DNA of 21,390 bases. Source: CAYYJM01 sp964471755. Lineage in GTDB: Bacteria > Planctomycetota > Planctomycetia > Gemmatales > Gemmataceae. Below are positions 1 through 7,415 of this stretch, in pieces. The translations under genes were made by a program, and so were the position numbers. The stretch lies in the NCBI GenBank assembly GCA_964471755.1, contig CAYYJM010000093.1, forward strand, positions 1-21,390. Direction: 5' to 3'. Below the pieces are notes generated by a model that was not told the DNA's origin, ran no database searches, and saw nothing but the letters and a program-made list of their open reading frames with translations. Numbering within the stretch: the first letter of the stretch is position 1; each line of letters starts with the position of its first letter.

Positions 1-4
1 CCTC

Positions 5-55
5 GGTGCGCTTACTCCGCTCGGCCTGCGGCCTCGCTGCGTGCGCGGCTCTGAC
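5..55 (+). repeat. Left copy of a 51-bp inverted repeat flanking the window
   Basis: This 51-bp stretch reappears in reverse complement at 21329-21379 with a single mismatch (C at 17 here, T in the other copy). The match ends abruptly on both sides. Only 4 bases lie outside it at the left end of the window and 11 at the right end. It has no open frame of its own that looks coding and no strong internal stem. The most economical reading is a dispersed intergenic repeat at which a draft assembly broke. A pair of true terminal inverted repeats is less likely because the DNA between them is mostly housekeeping genes. Confidence 0.85.
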
Positions 56-141
56 GGACTGAAGTATTCGCCCTGGCGAGAGAGGCGACGACCCGAAACA
101 ATACAGGTAGGACCGTCCCTGGCCGCTGTGACAGGAAATCC

Positions 142-783
142 ATGAACGAACTGCTCCGCTTCTTCGAGGGCCTGTTCACCGAGGGAACCGTGCGCCTGCG
201 ATCGCGTCCGGAACTCGCACCCGCCGATCGTCCGACCCTGGAGCGTCTCTTGCAAGACGCCTACGCCGAGCATGCGCTGTCCGTCGCCGGGCCGACGCCG
301 CCATTCGACGCCGAGGCCGCCGTGCGTGCCGCTCTGCTCATCGCCGATGCCTGCTGGTTCCTGCTCAGTCGCGACGATCCTCCCGAGGAAGTACAACGAC
401 GGCTGACCTGGCAACCGGACAACCCGACGGCCGGCCGACTTCTCTCGGCCGATCTGTGCCTGCGTTACCTGCCGGAGATCTACCGACGGGCCCGCGGTCA
501 GGATGCCGGCGACGTTCTGCCCCTGGCCCTGGCCGAACTGCTTCGCCGCTGGCCGCTCGCTGGCGTCCTGGCCGGTCTGAGTGACGGCCCACTGGCACCA
601 CTCGACTTCGCCGGCCACGCCGGGTTACAGTTGCACTACGCCGAGCGACTTGCCATCGTTCCCGATCCGGCCTGGGTGCCGGTCGAGGGGCCGACGCGGC
701 AGTGGATCGACCTCGTGTTTCATCGTCAGGGCCGGCCGGTGCCACGGTCGGCGACCATCTCTCGTGAGAAGGAGCCCGCTTGA
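142..783 (+). CDS. Unrecognised 213-aa protein coupled to a MoxR ATPase (possible MoxR ternary-system partner)
   Basis: No named family could be assigned with certainty. The protein is soluble, has no signal peptide, and is mostly helical. It contains a hydrophobic helix with a Trp (about residues 62-76, ADACWFLL) and a Tyr/Arg-rich helix (107-118). The C-terminal segment has aromatic residues likely to be conserved (HYAERL 165-170, W178, W188). ATG 142 has an AGGAAA ribosome site at 133-138. Its stop overlaps the TTG start of the MoxR gene by four bases (TTGA, 780-783), so the two are translationally coupled and very probably work together. In planctomycetes, small proteins in this position belong to the MoxR-vWA-beta-propeller ternary (bpX) conflict systems. 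That assignment is inference from context. Partner vWA or propeller genes are not visible and would lie left of the window. Confidence 0.8.
   Translation: MNELLRFFEGLFTEGTVRLRSRPELAPADRPTLERLLQDAYAEHALSVAGPTPPFDAEAAVRAALLIADACWFLLSRDDPPEEVQRRLTWQPDNPTAGRLLSADLCLRYLPEIYRRARGQDAGDVLPLALAELLRRWPLAGVLAGLSDGPLAPLDFAGHAGLQLHYAERLAIVPDPAWVPVEGPTRQWIDLVFHRQGRPVPRSATISREKEPA
769..782 (+). promoter_or_regulatory. Ribosome-binding site fixing a TTG start
   Basis: AAGGAG at 769-774 lies 5 bases before TTG 780-782, inside the last codons of the upstream gene. No ATG or GTG in the same frame is as well placed, and the MoxR domain needs residues that begin right after this codon. The TTGA overlap is a classic stop/restart coupling site. 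Confidence 0.7.
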
Positions 784-1910
784 GCGACCCCATCATCACC
801 CGCCTGCGGGACGAGGTGCTGCAACCGCTGAAGGACCGTTTCGTCGGCCGCGACGAGGTCGTCGATCTGATCGCCCTGGCCCTGGTCTCCGGCGAACACC
901 TGTTTCTGCTCGGCCCTCCCGGCACGGCCAAATCGCTACTCATCCGTCGATTCGCCCAGGCAGTGCAGGGCCGTTACTTCGAGTACATGCTGACGCGCTT
1001 CTCCGAGCCGAACGAAATCTTCGGCCCAATCGACATCGCCCGACTGCGCGAGGGGACCGTCGCGACGGTGGTGACGAACATGCTCCCCGAGGCGGAGTTC
1101 GCCTTCCTCGACGAGCTGTTCAACGCGAACAGTGCCATCCTGAACAACCTGCTCACCGTCCTGAACGAGCGGGTCTACCGGCGTGGAGCCGAGGTGCATC
1201 GTCTCCCGCTGTTGTCGCTGTTCAGTGCCTCGAATCACCTGCCCGAGGACGACGCCCTGCGGGCTCTGTTCGATCGCTTCCTGCTCCGCTGCCAGGTGGA
1301 CAACCTTCGGCCAGAGAACCTGCCGCGTCTGCTGGTCGCCGGCTGGTCTCTGGAACAGGCCGATACGCCGCAGTCATCGCTGACCGCCGAGGACCTGGCG
1401 AATCTGTCCGCCCGGTTGTTCAGCGTCGATCTTCGGCCGGTGCTGGATGTCTACACCCGGGCGGTGTTGCGTGTGCGCGACCTGGGCATCGCCTTCTCGG
1501 ATCGTCGAGCGGTCAAGGTGCTGAAACTGCTCGCGGGCTCGGCCCTGCTCTGTGGTCGGACGCAGGCAATGCCGGCGGATCTCTGGGTGATGCGGTATCT
1601 GTGGGATCGCGTCGAGCAGATCGCGCCGCTCCGGGCCCTGGTGCAGGGACTGCTCGATCAGCACGCGAAGGAGGAGGCAGCCCATCCCCTGGCCCGGTCT
1701 GCGAATCAGGTCGATCCGGAGGAACTGGCGCGACGACTGCTGGAACTCGATCGCGAGGCCGCCGTTCCGGGCCGAAGTCTTCTGGAACTGGCCCGACTCC
1801 GGGAGCGCGTCAGCGACGTGGCCGACCAGGCCGCCTGGGTGCGCGACGAGATCCAGCGCAAGCACCTCCTGGAACAGTCGGCCCGGTTGCTGCGACGCCT
1901 CGGCTCGTAG
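780..1910 (+). CDS. MoxR-family AAA+ ATPase (RavA-like)
   Basis: This is a 376-aa MoxR/RavA-type AAA+ ATPase, a cytoplasmic ring-forming chaperone-like enzyme that uses ATP to remodel partner proteins, commonly vWA-domain proteins. Visible motifs are Walker A GPPGTAKS (45-52), Walker B with FLDE (109-112), sensor 1 SASN (149-152) and an arginine-finger segment FDRFLLR (164-170). The MoxR-typical stretch around residues 71-92, with EIFGP, is also present. The C-terminal part (about 185-376) carries the lid and a helical tail rich in Glu and Arg. The start is TTG at 780. The usual vWA partner is absent downstream, where a convergent gene begins its 3' end only 7 bases away. The partner may lie beyond the left edge. 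Family assignment is firm; the cellular client is unknown. Confidence 0.93.
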   Translation: MSDPIITRLRDEVLQPLKDRFVGRDEVVDLIALALVSGEHLFLLGPPGTAKSLLIRRFAQAVQGRYFEYMLTRFSEPNEIFGPIDIARLREGTVATVVTNMLPEAEFAFLDELFNANSAILNNLLTVLNERVYRRGAEVHRLPLLSLFSASNHLPEDDALRALFDRFLLRCQVDNLRPENLPRLLVAGWSLEQADTPQSSLTAEDLANLSARLFSVDLRPVLDVYTRAVLRVRDLGIAFSDRRAVKVLKLLAGSALLCGRTQAMPADLWVMRYLWDRVEQIAPLRALVQGLLDQHAKEEAAHPLARSANQVDPEELARRLLELDREAAVPGRSLLELARLRERVSDVADQAAWVRDEIQRKHLLEQSARLLRRLGS

Positions 1911-1917
1911 GGCGAAC

Positions 1918-3504
1918 CTACAGGCGCTTCGCGAGCCAGTCGATCAGGCTCGTCTCGAAGTACAGCACGAGGCCGAAAGCGATGCCGGCGAGCTGAGCGT
2001 ACTGTCGGATCGCGTGGAAGGTCTTGCCATCCGGCAGGACGAAGAAGGCACCGAACGAGCCGGCCACCAGGACGAACCAGCAAAGCAGCAGCAGCGACCA
2101 GAAGACGACCACGGCCCGGCGTCGGCTCCGGGGTCGCCAGAACGAGAAGTCGCCGGCCGAGCGCGACAGGATGAATGGCACGAAGACCAGGAAGTAGCCC
2201 ACGCCGAGCGGCAGGGCAAGGTACGGAAACAAGGGCCGCCAGTGAGCCGGGTCGTCCGGGCTGAACCAGCGCCAGGTCAGGTGGATCAGCACCAGCACGA
2301 TGCTCAGGATCGTGCAGACACTGGCGATCCGACGCAGCGACTCCGGATGGAGCGTGAACGACTCGGCGACCGGCGAGATCCAGAAGAGGCAGAACAGGGC
2401 CAGGATCACCGGCGTCACCTTGTCGGGCATCAGCAGCGCCCAGACGACCGCGAGCAGAAAGCCGACCAGACAGGCGGCGACGGCGGAACTCTGCCGGATC
2501 TCTCGCGCCGAGAGCATGAGCTGACCGAACGGCGTCCGCGCCAGCCAGAGGTGATAGAGCGGATCGATCGCCGACAGGGCGCTGAACAGCAGCAGCAAGT
2601 AGCCGATGGCCGGGATCAGGAGGTCGCGCATGATGTCGGTCACGCGCCAGCCGAGATCGTCGCCGAGGTACAGGGCGGCCAGCGGCAGACTGAAGAGGAC
2701 AACGAGCAGCCAGGGCGAGGCGAGGTGATCGACGAACCAGGCGTAGACGCGCGAACGACGTTTGAGGCCCTCGGCGATCAGCGGTCGAATGTTGGCCTCC
2801 TGATCGGGCTGAAGCCGGAGGGACTCGCGAAGGTGTTCGACGGCGGGGCCGGCGGCGTCCATGCGGAGGAGCAGTTCGCCCAGATGGCGATGCAGGCCGG
2901 CATGCTCGGGAGCCAGAGCCAGGCCGGCCAGGAAGGCGGTGCGAGCCTCCTCCCGGCGATCGAGTCGGTCCAGGAGCAGGGCCCGATTGTACAGGCAGCC
3001 GACGTGCTGCGGGTTGAGGGCCAGGCCGCGATCGGCGGCTTCCAGTCCCTCGACAAGACGGCCCTGCTCCCGGCGCAGGTCGGCCAGGAAGTCGAGATAC
3101 TCCGGCGAGGTTGGGTCGAGCCGGATCGCCTCGGCCAGGGCCGCCTCGGTCTGGTCCGCGAGGTCGGTCGAATCCGGCTGACTCCGACTGCCGATCACGC
3201 CCAGGATGGCACCGACCAGACGCTGACGCGCCTGCTGGCGATTCAGGATGCGAGCCCGGACGTAGTGGGCGTCGGCATGATCGGGCCGCAGACGGATGGC
3301 ATCGCTGACAACGCGAAGGGCCTCCTCTTCGCGCGACAGGTGGAGCAGGGCCAGGGCCAGCCAGGTCAGGGTTTCAGGGTCGTCGGGATGGCTGGCCAGT
3401 TCCGCTCGCAGCTCGGCCTCCATGCGATCGTATCGCCCCTGGCGATGGAGGCCGATGGCTCGGGTCAGATGGGCCCCTTTGGGCAGAGGCGAGTCGCTGG
3501 GCAT
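1918..3504 (-). CDS. TPR-repeat integral membrane protein
   Basis: The 528-aa protein has an N-terminal tetratricopeptide region (about residues 12-245) with several TPR units, recognisable from the A-L-x-LDP/LRPD spacing (for example 60-78, 120-134, 155-170, 190-205 and 223-235). About eight hydrophobic segments follow, near 263-281, 296-313, 341-359, 364-381, 393-410, 425-444, 464-488 and 503-519. No N-terminal signal is seen, so the TPR part is probably cytoplasmic, unless the topology is inverted. It is the last gene of the operon that starts at 6153. Its ATG is 25 bases after the serS stop, with GGGAG upstream. The TPR domain suggests a protein-binding platform at the membrane. I recognise no enzymatic motif and no specific family name. 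Confidence 0.88.
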   Translation of the reverse strand: MPSDSPLPKGAHLTRAIGLHRQGRYDRMEAELRAELASHPDDPETLTWLALALLHLSREEEALRVVSDAIRLRPDHADAHYVRARILNRQQARQRLVGAILGVIGSRSQPDSTDLADQTEAALAEAIRLDPTSPEYLDFLADLRREQGRLVEGLEAADRGLALNPQHVGCLYNRALLLDRLDRREEARTAFLAGLALAPEHAGLHRHLGELLLRMDAAGPAVEHLRESLRLQPDQEANIRPLIAEGLKRRSRVYAWFVDHLASPWLLVVLFSLPLAALYLGDDLGWRVTDIMRDLLIPAIGYLLLLFSALSAIDPLYHLWLARTPFGQLMLSAREIRQSSAVAACLVGFLLAVVWALLMPDKVTPVILALFCLFWISPVAESFTLHPESLRRIASVCTILSIVLVLIHLTWRWFSPDDPAHWRPLFPYLALPLGVGYFLVFVPFILSRSAGDFSFWRPRSRRRAVVVFWSLLLLCWFVLVAGSFGAFFVLPDGKTFHAIRQYAQLAGIAFGLVLYFETSLIDWLAKRL

Positions 3505-3529
3505 GATAGCTCCCGGGCTCGATGAAGGG

Positions 3530-4822
3530 TCATTTCGCCGCGATCCGATCCTTGCCGACCCACGGCCGCAGCACCTCCGGGATGATCACGCTACCGTCGG
3601 CCTGCTGATAGTTCTCCAGGATCGCGACCAGGGCCCGCGTCACGGCCACCGCAGTGCCATTGAGCGTGTGGACGAAGTTCGTCCCTGTCTTCTGCCCCTT
3701 CGGCCGATAGCGGATGCCGAGCCGGCGCGACTGGTAATCGGTACAGTTCGACGTGCTGGTCACCTCGCCGTACTCGCCCTTCTCGCCGCGACCCGGCATC
3801 CACGCTTCCAGGTCGTACTTGCGATAGGCCGGGCCACCGAGATCGCCGGTGCAGGTGTCGATGACGTGGAACGACAGCCCCAGGCCGGCGAAGATCTTCT
3901 CCTCGATGGCCCGGATCTCCTGATGGATCGCCTCGCTCTGCTGCGGCGTGCAGAAGGCGAACATCTCGACCTTCGTGAACTGGTGGACGCGATACAGGCC
4001 GCGTGTGTCTCGACCCGGAGCGCCGGCCTCGGTGCGGAAGCAGTGCGACAGGCCGACGTAGCGCTTCGGCAGATCGGCCTCGTCGAAGATCCGGTCGCGG
4101 TGCATGCCGCCCAGGGTGATCTCGGCCGTGGCGATCAGACACAGGTCCGTGTCGGCGATGCTGTAGACCTGTCGGACGTTCGGGTCCGGATCGCGCGGCA
4201 GAAAGCCAATGCCTTCGAGAACCTCGACGCGGGCCAGGTCCGGCGTGATGACCGGCGTGAAACCCTCCTTCACCAGCGTCTGCATCGCGTACTGGACCAG
4301 GGCGATCTCGAGCAGGGCGGCCTCGTTCTTGAGGAAGTAGAACTTCTGACCGACCACGCTGGCCCCGGCCTCGAAGTCGCACAGATCGAGAGATTCGCAC
4401 AGGGCGACGTGGTCCTTCGGCGTGAAGTCGAACGTCGTCGGCGATCCGAAGACCTGGACGACCTTGTTGTCCGCGCTCGTGGTGCCGACCGGAGCGTCGG
4501 GATGGGTCATGTTCGGAATGGTCAGGAGGACGGCGTTCAGCTCGGCCACGGCCTGGTCGAGTTGGGGCTCCAGGGCGGCGATCTGATCCTTGAGCGCCTT
4601 GCCCTCGGCGACCAGGTCCTTCTTTCGGCCGGCGTCCTTTTCCTTCGGGATGAGGCTGGACACCTCGTTGCGCCGTTGCTTGAGTGCCTCGGTTCGCTGG
4701 ATCAGATCGAGCCGCTGACTGGCGAGGGCGGCGACCCGATCGACGTCGGCCTTGACGTTTCGATTGGCGCAGTTGGCCTTCACCGCGTCGAGGTTCTCCA
4801 GAACAAAATGCGCGTCGAGCAT
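3530..4822 (-). CDS. serS: Seryl-tRNA synthetase
   Basis: This class II aminoacyl-tRNA synthetase charges tRNA-Ser with serine through a seryl-adenylate, in the cytoplasm. At 430 aa it has the standard bacterial length. The N-terminal antiparallel coiled coil that grips the long variable arm of tRNA-Ser covers about residues 27-100. The serine-binding TAE motif is at 232-234, motif 2 runs from FRTEAG (262-267) to TKVE (283-286), and motif 3 has GTAVAVTRALVAILENYQ (389-406) with the class-defining Arg396. The ATG at 4822 lies 13 bases after the PilZ gene stop, with only a weak ribosome site, so translation may depend on coupling. All catalytic elements appear intact. Confidence 0.98.
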   Translation of the reverse strand: MLDAHFVLENLDAVKANCANRNVKADVDRVAALASQRLDLIQRTEALKQRRNEVSSLIPKEKDAGRKKDLVAEGKALKDQIAALEPQLDQAVAELNAVLLTIPNMTHPDAPVGTTSADNKVVQVFGSPTTFDFTPKDHVALCESLDLCDFEAGASVVGQKFYFLKNEAALLEIALVQYAMQTLVKEGFTPVITPDLARVEVLEGIGFLPRDPDPNVRQVYSIADTDLCLIATAEITLGGMHRDRIFDEADLPKRYVGLSHCFRTEAGAPGRDTRGLYRVHQFTKVEMFAFCTPQQSEAIHQEIRAIEEKIFAGLGLSFHVIDTCTGDLGGPAYRKYDLEAWMPGRGEKGEYGEVTSTSNCTDYQSRRLGIRYRPKGQKTGTNFVHTLNGTAVAVTRALVAILENYQQADGSVIIPEVLRPWVGKDRIAAK

Positions 4823-4835
4823 GGGGAGTCGTCCA

Positions 4836-5297
4836 TTATCCGAAGTTGAGCAATTCGTTGTAGCTGACCGTACGTCGGAACTGGCAGTTGATCAGGAAGC
4901 CATCGTCCTGCCGGGTGCAGGCACGGACCTCGACCGGCAGGCCGACCTTGACCGTCGATGTCTGGGCCCGTGGAATGACCATCCAGGCCGATTCGGTGGC
5001 GATCTCTTCCTGACAGAGCAGGGCCAGGCCGCCGGTGGAGTAGTCCTGGACGACCGCCGTCATCCGCGGCCGGCCTCCTTCTGGATCGATCAGATCGACG
5101 AGAACCGGCGTGGTTCGCCGGCGCGGGTTGGCCCGACGTTCGGCCTGTTCGTCCTTCTCCACCTCGAACACCAGCGGACCGGGCGGCGGCTCACTCTGAC
5201 CCAGACCGCGCAGGATCAGAAAGACCGCCCCCGCGACGCCGAGGCCGACGGGGATGATGATCCACCACGGGCCGACCTTCTCGAACAGTTCGAGCAT
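4836..5297 (-). CDS. Membrane-anchored PilZ-domain protein (probable c-di-GMP receptor)
   Basis: The 153-aa protein has one N-terminal transmembrane helix (about 11-31), a Pro-rich linker (35-41) and a PilZ beta-barrel domain (about 52-150). Both canonical c-di-GMP motifs are complete: RRxxxR as R54, R55, A56, N57, P58, R59, and DxSxxG as D85, Y86, S87, T88, G89, G90. By analogy with the family this predicts a cytoplasmic-face c-di-GMP sensor tethered to the inner membrane. There is no catalytic or output domain, so it should signal through a partner. The start is supported by GGGGAG 7 bases upstream. It lies 16 bases after the metallo-beta-lactamase gene and 13 before serS, as the second gene of the operon. 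Confidence 0.92.
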   Translation of the reverse strand: MLELFEKVGPWWIIIPVGLGVAGAVFLILRGLGQSEPPPGPLVFEVEKDEQAERRANPRRRTTPVLVDLIDPEGGRPRMTAVVQDYSTGGLALLCQEEIATESAWMVIPRAQTSTVKVGLPVEVRACTRQDDGFLINCQFRRTVSYNELLNFG

Positions 5298-5313
5298 GTG
5301 GATCTCCCCGGTC

Positions 5314-6153
5314 TCACAGCCACAGGCGGAGCCTGTCGCGCAGGTTCACCGGCAACTTCGCCTCGACGATGCGCCGGATCTCCTGCGGATGGCAGCGCGC
5401 ACTCTGATGACCGCACAGGATGACCTCGTTCTGGAAGCGATCGGCCCGTTCCAGGAAGTCGTCCAGGTGCATGTGCCCGAACTTGTGAATCTTCTCACGT
5501 CGGTCCTCCGCCCGGACGAAGCTCATCTCGGTGATGAGAATCTTCGCCTGGTAGAGGATCGGGTTCTCATCGAGGCCGACCGCATTCGTATCACCAGTGT
5601 ACGCCACGAGCGGAACCCGCACCTCGTGCGTGATCTCCACTCCGGACAATTTTAGATCGCGAATTCGGTCTCCGGGCAGACCGAGGTACTCTTCTTTCAA
5701 TTTTCGTCGGCGCTCCCAGATGACATACCCGACGGCCGGAATGGTGTGCGTCATTGGCAGAACCGTCACGACGTGATCGCGTGACAGCTCGATCTCGTCG
5801 CCCGGTTCGACGCCGTGCAGCGTGCAGACCTGTCGGCCGCGGTCCAGTCGCTGGTACAGGTGCAGGATGCGTTGCACGTCCTCGACGCCGTACGCGGGCA
5901 GGTAGATCGTCGGCGGCTCCATCTTCATCATGCGCCGTCGGGCGACGTAGACCGGCAGGGCGGCGACGTGGTCCAGGTGCAGGTGCGAGACGAACCAGGT
6001 CGGCGTGTTGATGAAGTCCCACGGCTGGCCGCCGAGGTCGAAGCCGAGCTTCAGCTCGACGACGCGCCAGTAGGATTGTACCGCTGCCCGCGAGTAGCCC
6101 TCGATCGTCAGCCCGGCATGCTGATGAGTCAGGAACGGTGCGTTATCGACCAT
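5314..6153 (-). CDS. Metallo-beta-lactamase-fold hydrolase, ribonuclease Z-like
   Basis: This 279-aa dinuclear zinc hydrolase is of the RNase Z/tRNase Z group. The HxHxDH metal motif is complete (HLHLDH 57-62). The remaining ligands expected in RNase Z are visible: H136 in the MTHTIPAVGY segment, D188 in YTGDT, the GHMH segment (226-229) and H249 in CGHQSAR. The first strand found in true RNase Z (the GTG/S motif near the N terminus) is poorly matched. tRNA 3' processing is therefore plausible but not certain, and other phosphodiester substrates are possible. The frame is open up to 6240, but that ATG lies upstream of the predicted transcription start. ATG 6153 puts the fold at its usual offset. 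First gene of the operon with PilZ, serS and the TPR protein. Confidence 0.88.
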   Translation of the reverse strand: MVDNAPFLTHQHAGLTIEGYSRAAVQSYWRVVELKLGFDLGGQPWDFINTPTWFVSHLHLDHVAALPVYVARRRMMKMEPPTIYLPAYGVEDVQRILHLYQRLDRGRQVCTLHGVEPGDEIELSRDHVVTVLPMTHTIPAVGYVIWERRRKLKEEYLGLPGDRIRDLKLSGVEITHEVRVPLVAYTGDTNAVGLDENPILYQAKILITEMSFVRAEDRREKIHKFGHMHLDDFLERADRFQNEVILCGHQSARCHPQEIRRIVEAKLPVNLRDRLRLWL

Positions 6154-6211
6154 GCGGCTACCCGTCCTTACTGAGCGGCCCTGGAATGCCGCTTTCTTCC
6201 GGTCACGGATC

Positions 6212-6240
6212 ACTATAACGAGAACAGGACCCATCACCAA
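6212..6240 (-). promoter_or_regulatory. Predicted sigma70-type promoter of the MBL-PilZ-serS-TPR operon
   Basis: Read on the minus strand: TTGGTG (-35, 6235-6240), 17-bp spacer, TATAGT (-10, 6212-6217). Transcription would begin near 6205, giving a leader of about 50 bases before ATG 6153. The -10 element shares bases with a TATAAC hexamer on the plus strand (6214-6219), so the two divergent operons may compete for the same site. Prediction only. Confidence 0.45.
6214..6219 (+). promoter_or_regulatory. Possible -10 element for the 6273-8365 operon
   Basis: TATAAC matches the sigma70 -10 consensus in five of six positions and lies 53 bases before ATG 6273. No good -35 is found 16-18 bases upstream (the region is T-rich around 6191-6198), so activation by another factor or a weak promoter would be expected. 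Confidence 0.3.
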
Positions 6241-6272
6241 GGTGCTGGGTTCTGCTTCGCGAGGAACCGCCG

Positions 6273-6779
6273 ATGTACGAGTTCACGCCGTTTATCCTGG
6301 CCATCTACGCTCCGGTGCTGCTGGCCCTGTTCTTTGTCGAACTGCTGATGTTCTGGGCCGGCTGTGCCATCGCCGACCAGGAGCCGCCCTCGTGGCTGGC
6401 AAGTTTCGTGGTCGTGCTGCCGGTCTTCGCCGTCACGGTCGTCCTGTTCGAGATGGTTTGCCGATCGGAGACGCTGCTCCGCACCTGGGGCTATAGCGTC
6501 GAGGTGCCGGAACTGTTGCAGACGTTCGGCATGGGCCTGGTGCCGCTGGCGGCGGTCGCGGCCTGTCTGGCGAGCTGGCTGGTGGCCCTGATCCTGTACA
6601 TCCCGACGGTGACGCACTGGTCGATGTACAAGGGGTTCTGGATCGCCACGAGCCAGGTGGTCTTTCGTGGCGTGATCGTTCTGCTGATCGCCAGCGTTGG
6701 CCTGGTCTTCGGAGCGACCTACCAGGTGAACGCGGCCCGGCCGAAGACCGATCCGAACGCGGTGGTCAAACCGAACTGA
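6273..6779 (+). CDS. Small integral membrane protein with four predicted helices
   Basis: I do not recognise a named family. The 168-aa product has four hydrophobic segments (about 7-30, 41-62, 85-110 and 127-149), a short polar loop (31-40), a longer loop containing TWGYSVEVPE (71-80), and a charged C-terminal tail (153-168). There is no signal peptide, and the first helix would act as anchor. ATG 6273 follows a GAGGA ribosome site at 6260-6264. It is the first gene of a plus-strand run with DUF447 (33-base gap) and beta-RFAP synthase. Co-transcription with methanopterin genes is likely, but the functional link is inference. No transport or enzymatic motif is seen. Confidence 0.8.
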   Translation: MYEFTPFILAIYAPVLLALFFVELLMFWAGCAIADQEPPSWLASFVVVLPVFAVTVVLFEMVCRSETLLRTWGYSVEVPELLQTFGMGLVPLAAVAACLASWLVALILYIPTVTHWSMYKGFWIATSQVVFRGVIVLLIASVGLVFGATYQVNAARPKTDPNAVVKPN

Positions 6780-6812
6780 TCCGGCTCGGCCCGGCTCGCC
6801 AAAGATGGACTC

Positions 6813-7415
6813 ATGATCCTCGAAGCGCTGGTCACGACTCGCAATCCAGACGGGACGCCGCACCTCGCTCCGATGGGGCCGCGCGTCGCTGACGGCCGTC
6901 CCGATGCCGACTGGCGCAGTCTGACCAGCTTCCAGCTCCGGCCGTTCAACACCTCGCACACCTACCAGAACCTGCGTCGTCATCCCGAGGGCGTGCTGCA
7001 CGTCATCGACGACGTGCTGCTGCTGGCCCGCGCCGCTGTCGGGCGGGTCGAGCCGTTACCCGAACTGCGACCCGCCGCCGAGGTGCAGGGCTGGATCATC
7101 GCCGATGCCTGCCGCTGGTACGAGTTCCGTATCACCGCCTGCGACGACCGCAGTGAACGCGTCGTCCTCGACGCCGCCGTGCTGACGTGCGGCCCTGGTC
7201 GCGACTGGTTCGGGTTCAATCGAGCCCGGCACGCGATCCTGGAACTGGCCATCCTGGCGACACGGGTGCATCTGCTGCCGCGCGAGCAGATCGAGGCGGA
7301 CCTGGCGCGGTACGCGACGTGGGTCGAGAAGACCGGCGGTTCGCGCGAACACGAGGCGCTGGCCTTCCTGCGGGATTACCTGCACGAGTCCTGGTCGAAC
7401 GGAGTCGGCCCATGA
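6813..7415 (+). CDS. DUF447-family flavoprotein associated with methanopterin-linked C1 metabolism
   Basis: The 200-aa protein matches the DUF447 pattern: a split-barrel FMN-binding fold beginning with the strand ILEALVTTRNPDG and the HLAPMGPRV segment (about 2-25), a conserved FNTSHTYQNL stretch (45-54), and a helical C terminus. In archaea and in H4MPT-using bacteria such proteins occur with tetrahydromethanopterin genes. The exact reaction is not established to my knowledge. Its stop overlaps the start of beta-RFAP synthase (ATGA, 7412-7415), which is strong evidence of coupled expression. The ribosome site is weak (GGA at 6807-6809), consistent with reading from the upstream gene. Family recognition comes from motif memory and gene context. 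Confidence 0.82.
   Translation: MILEALVTTRNPDGTPHLAPMGPRVADGRPDADWRSLTSFQLRPFNTSHTYQNLRRHPEGVLHVIDDVLLLARAAVGRVEPLPELRPAAEVQGWIIADACRWYEFRITACDDRSERVVLDAAVLTCGPGRDWFGFNRARHAILELAILATRVHLLPREQIEADLARYATWVEKTGGSREHEALAFLRDYLHESWSNGVGP

Noticed and set aside
2014..3525. 503-aa plus-strand open frame opposite the TPR protein
   Set aside because: Q/E/G-rich shadow of the TPR gene with no family resemblance and no ribosome site.
3296..4849. 517-aa plus-strand open frame opposite serS
   Set aside because: Antisense of a complete seryl-tRNA synthetase, without domains of its own.
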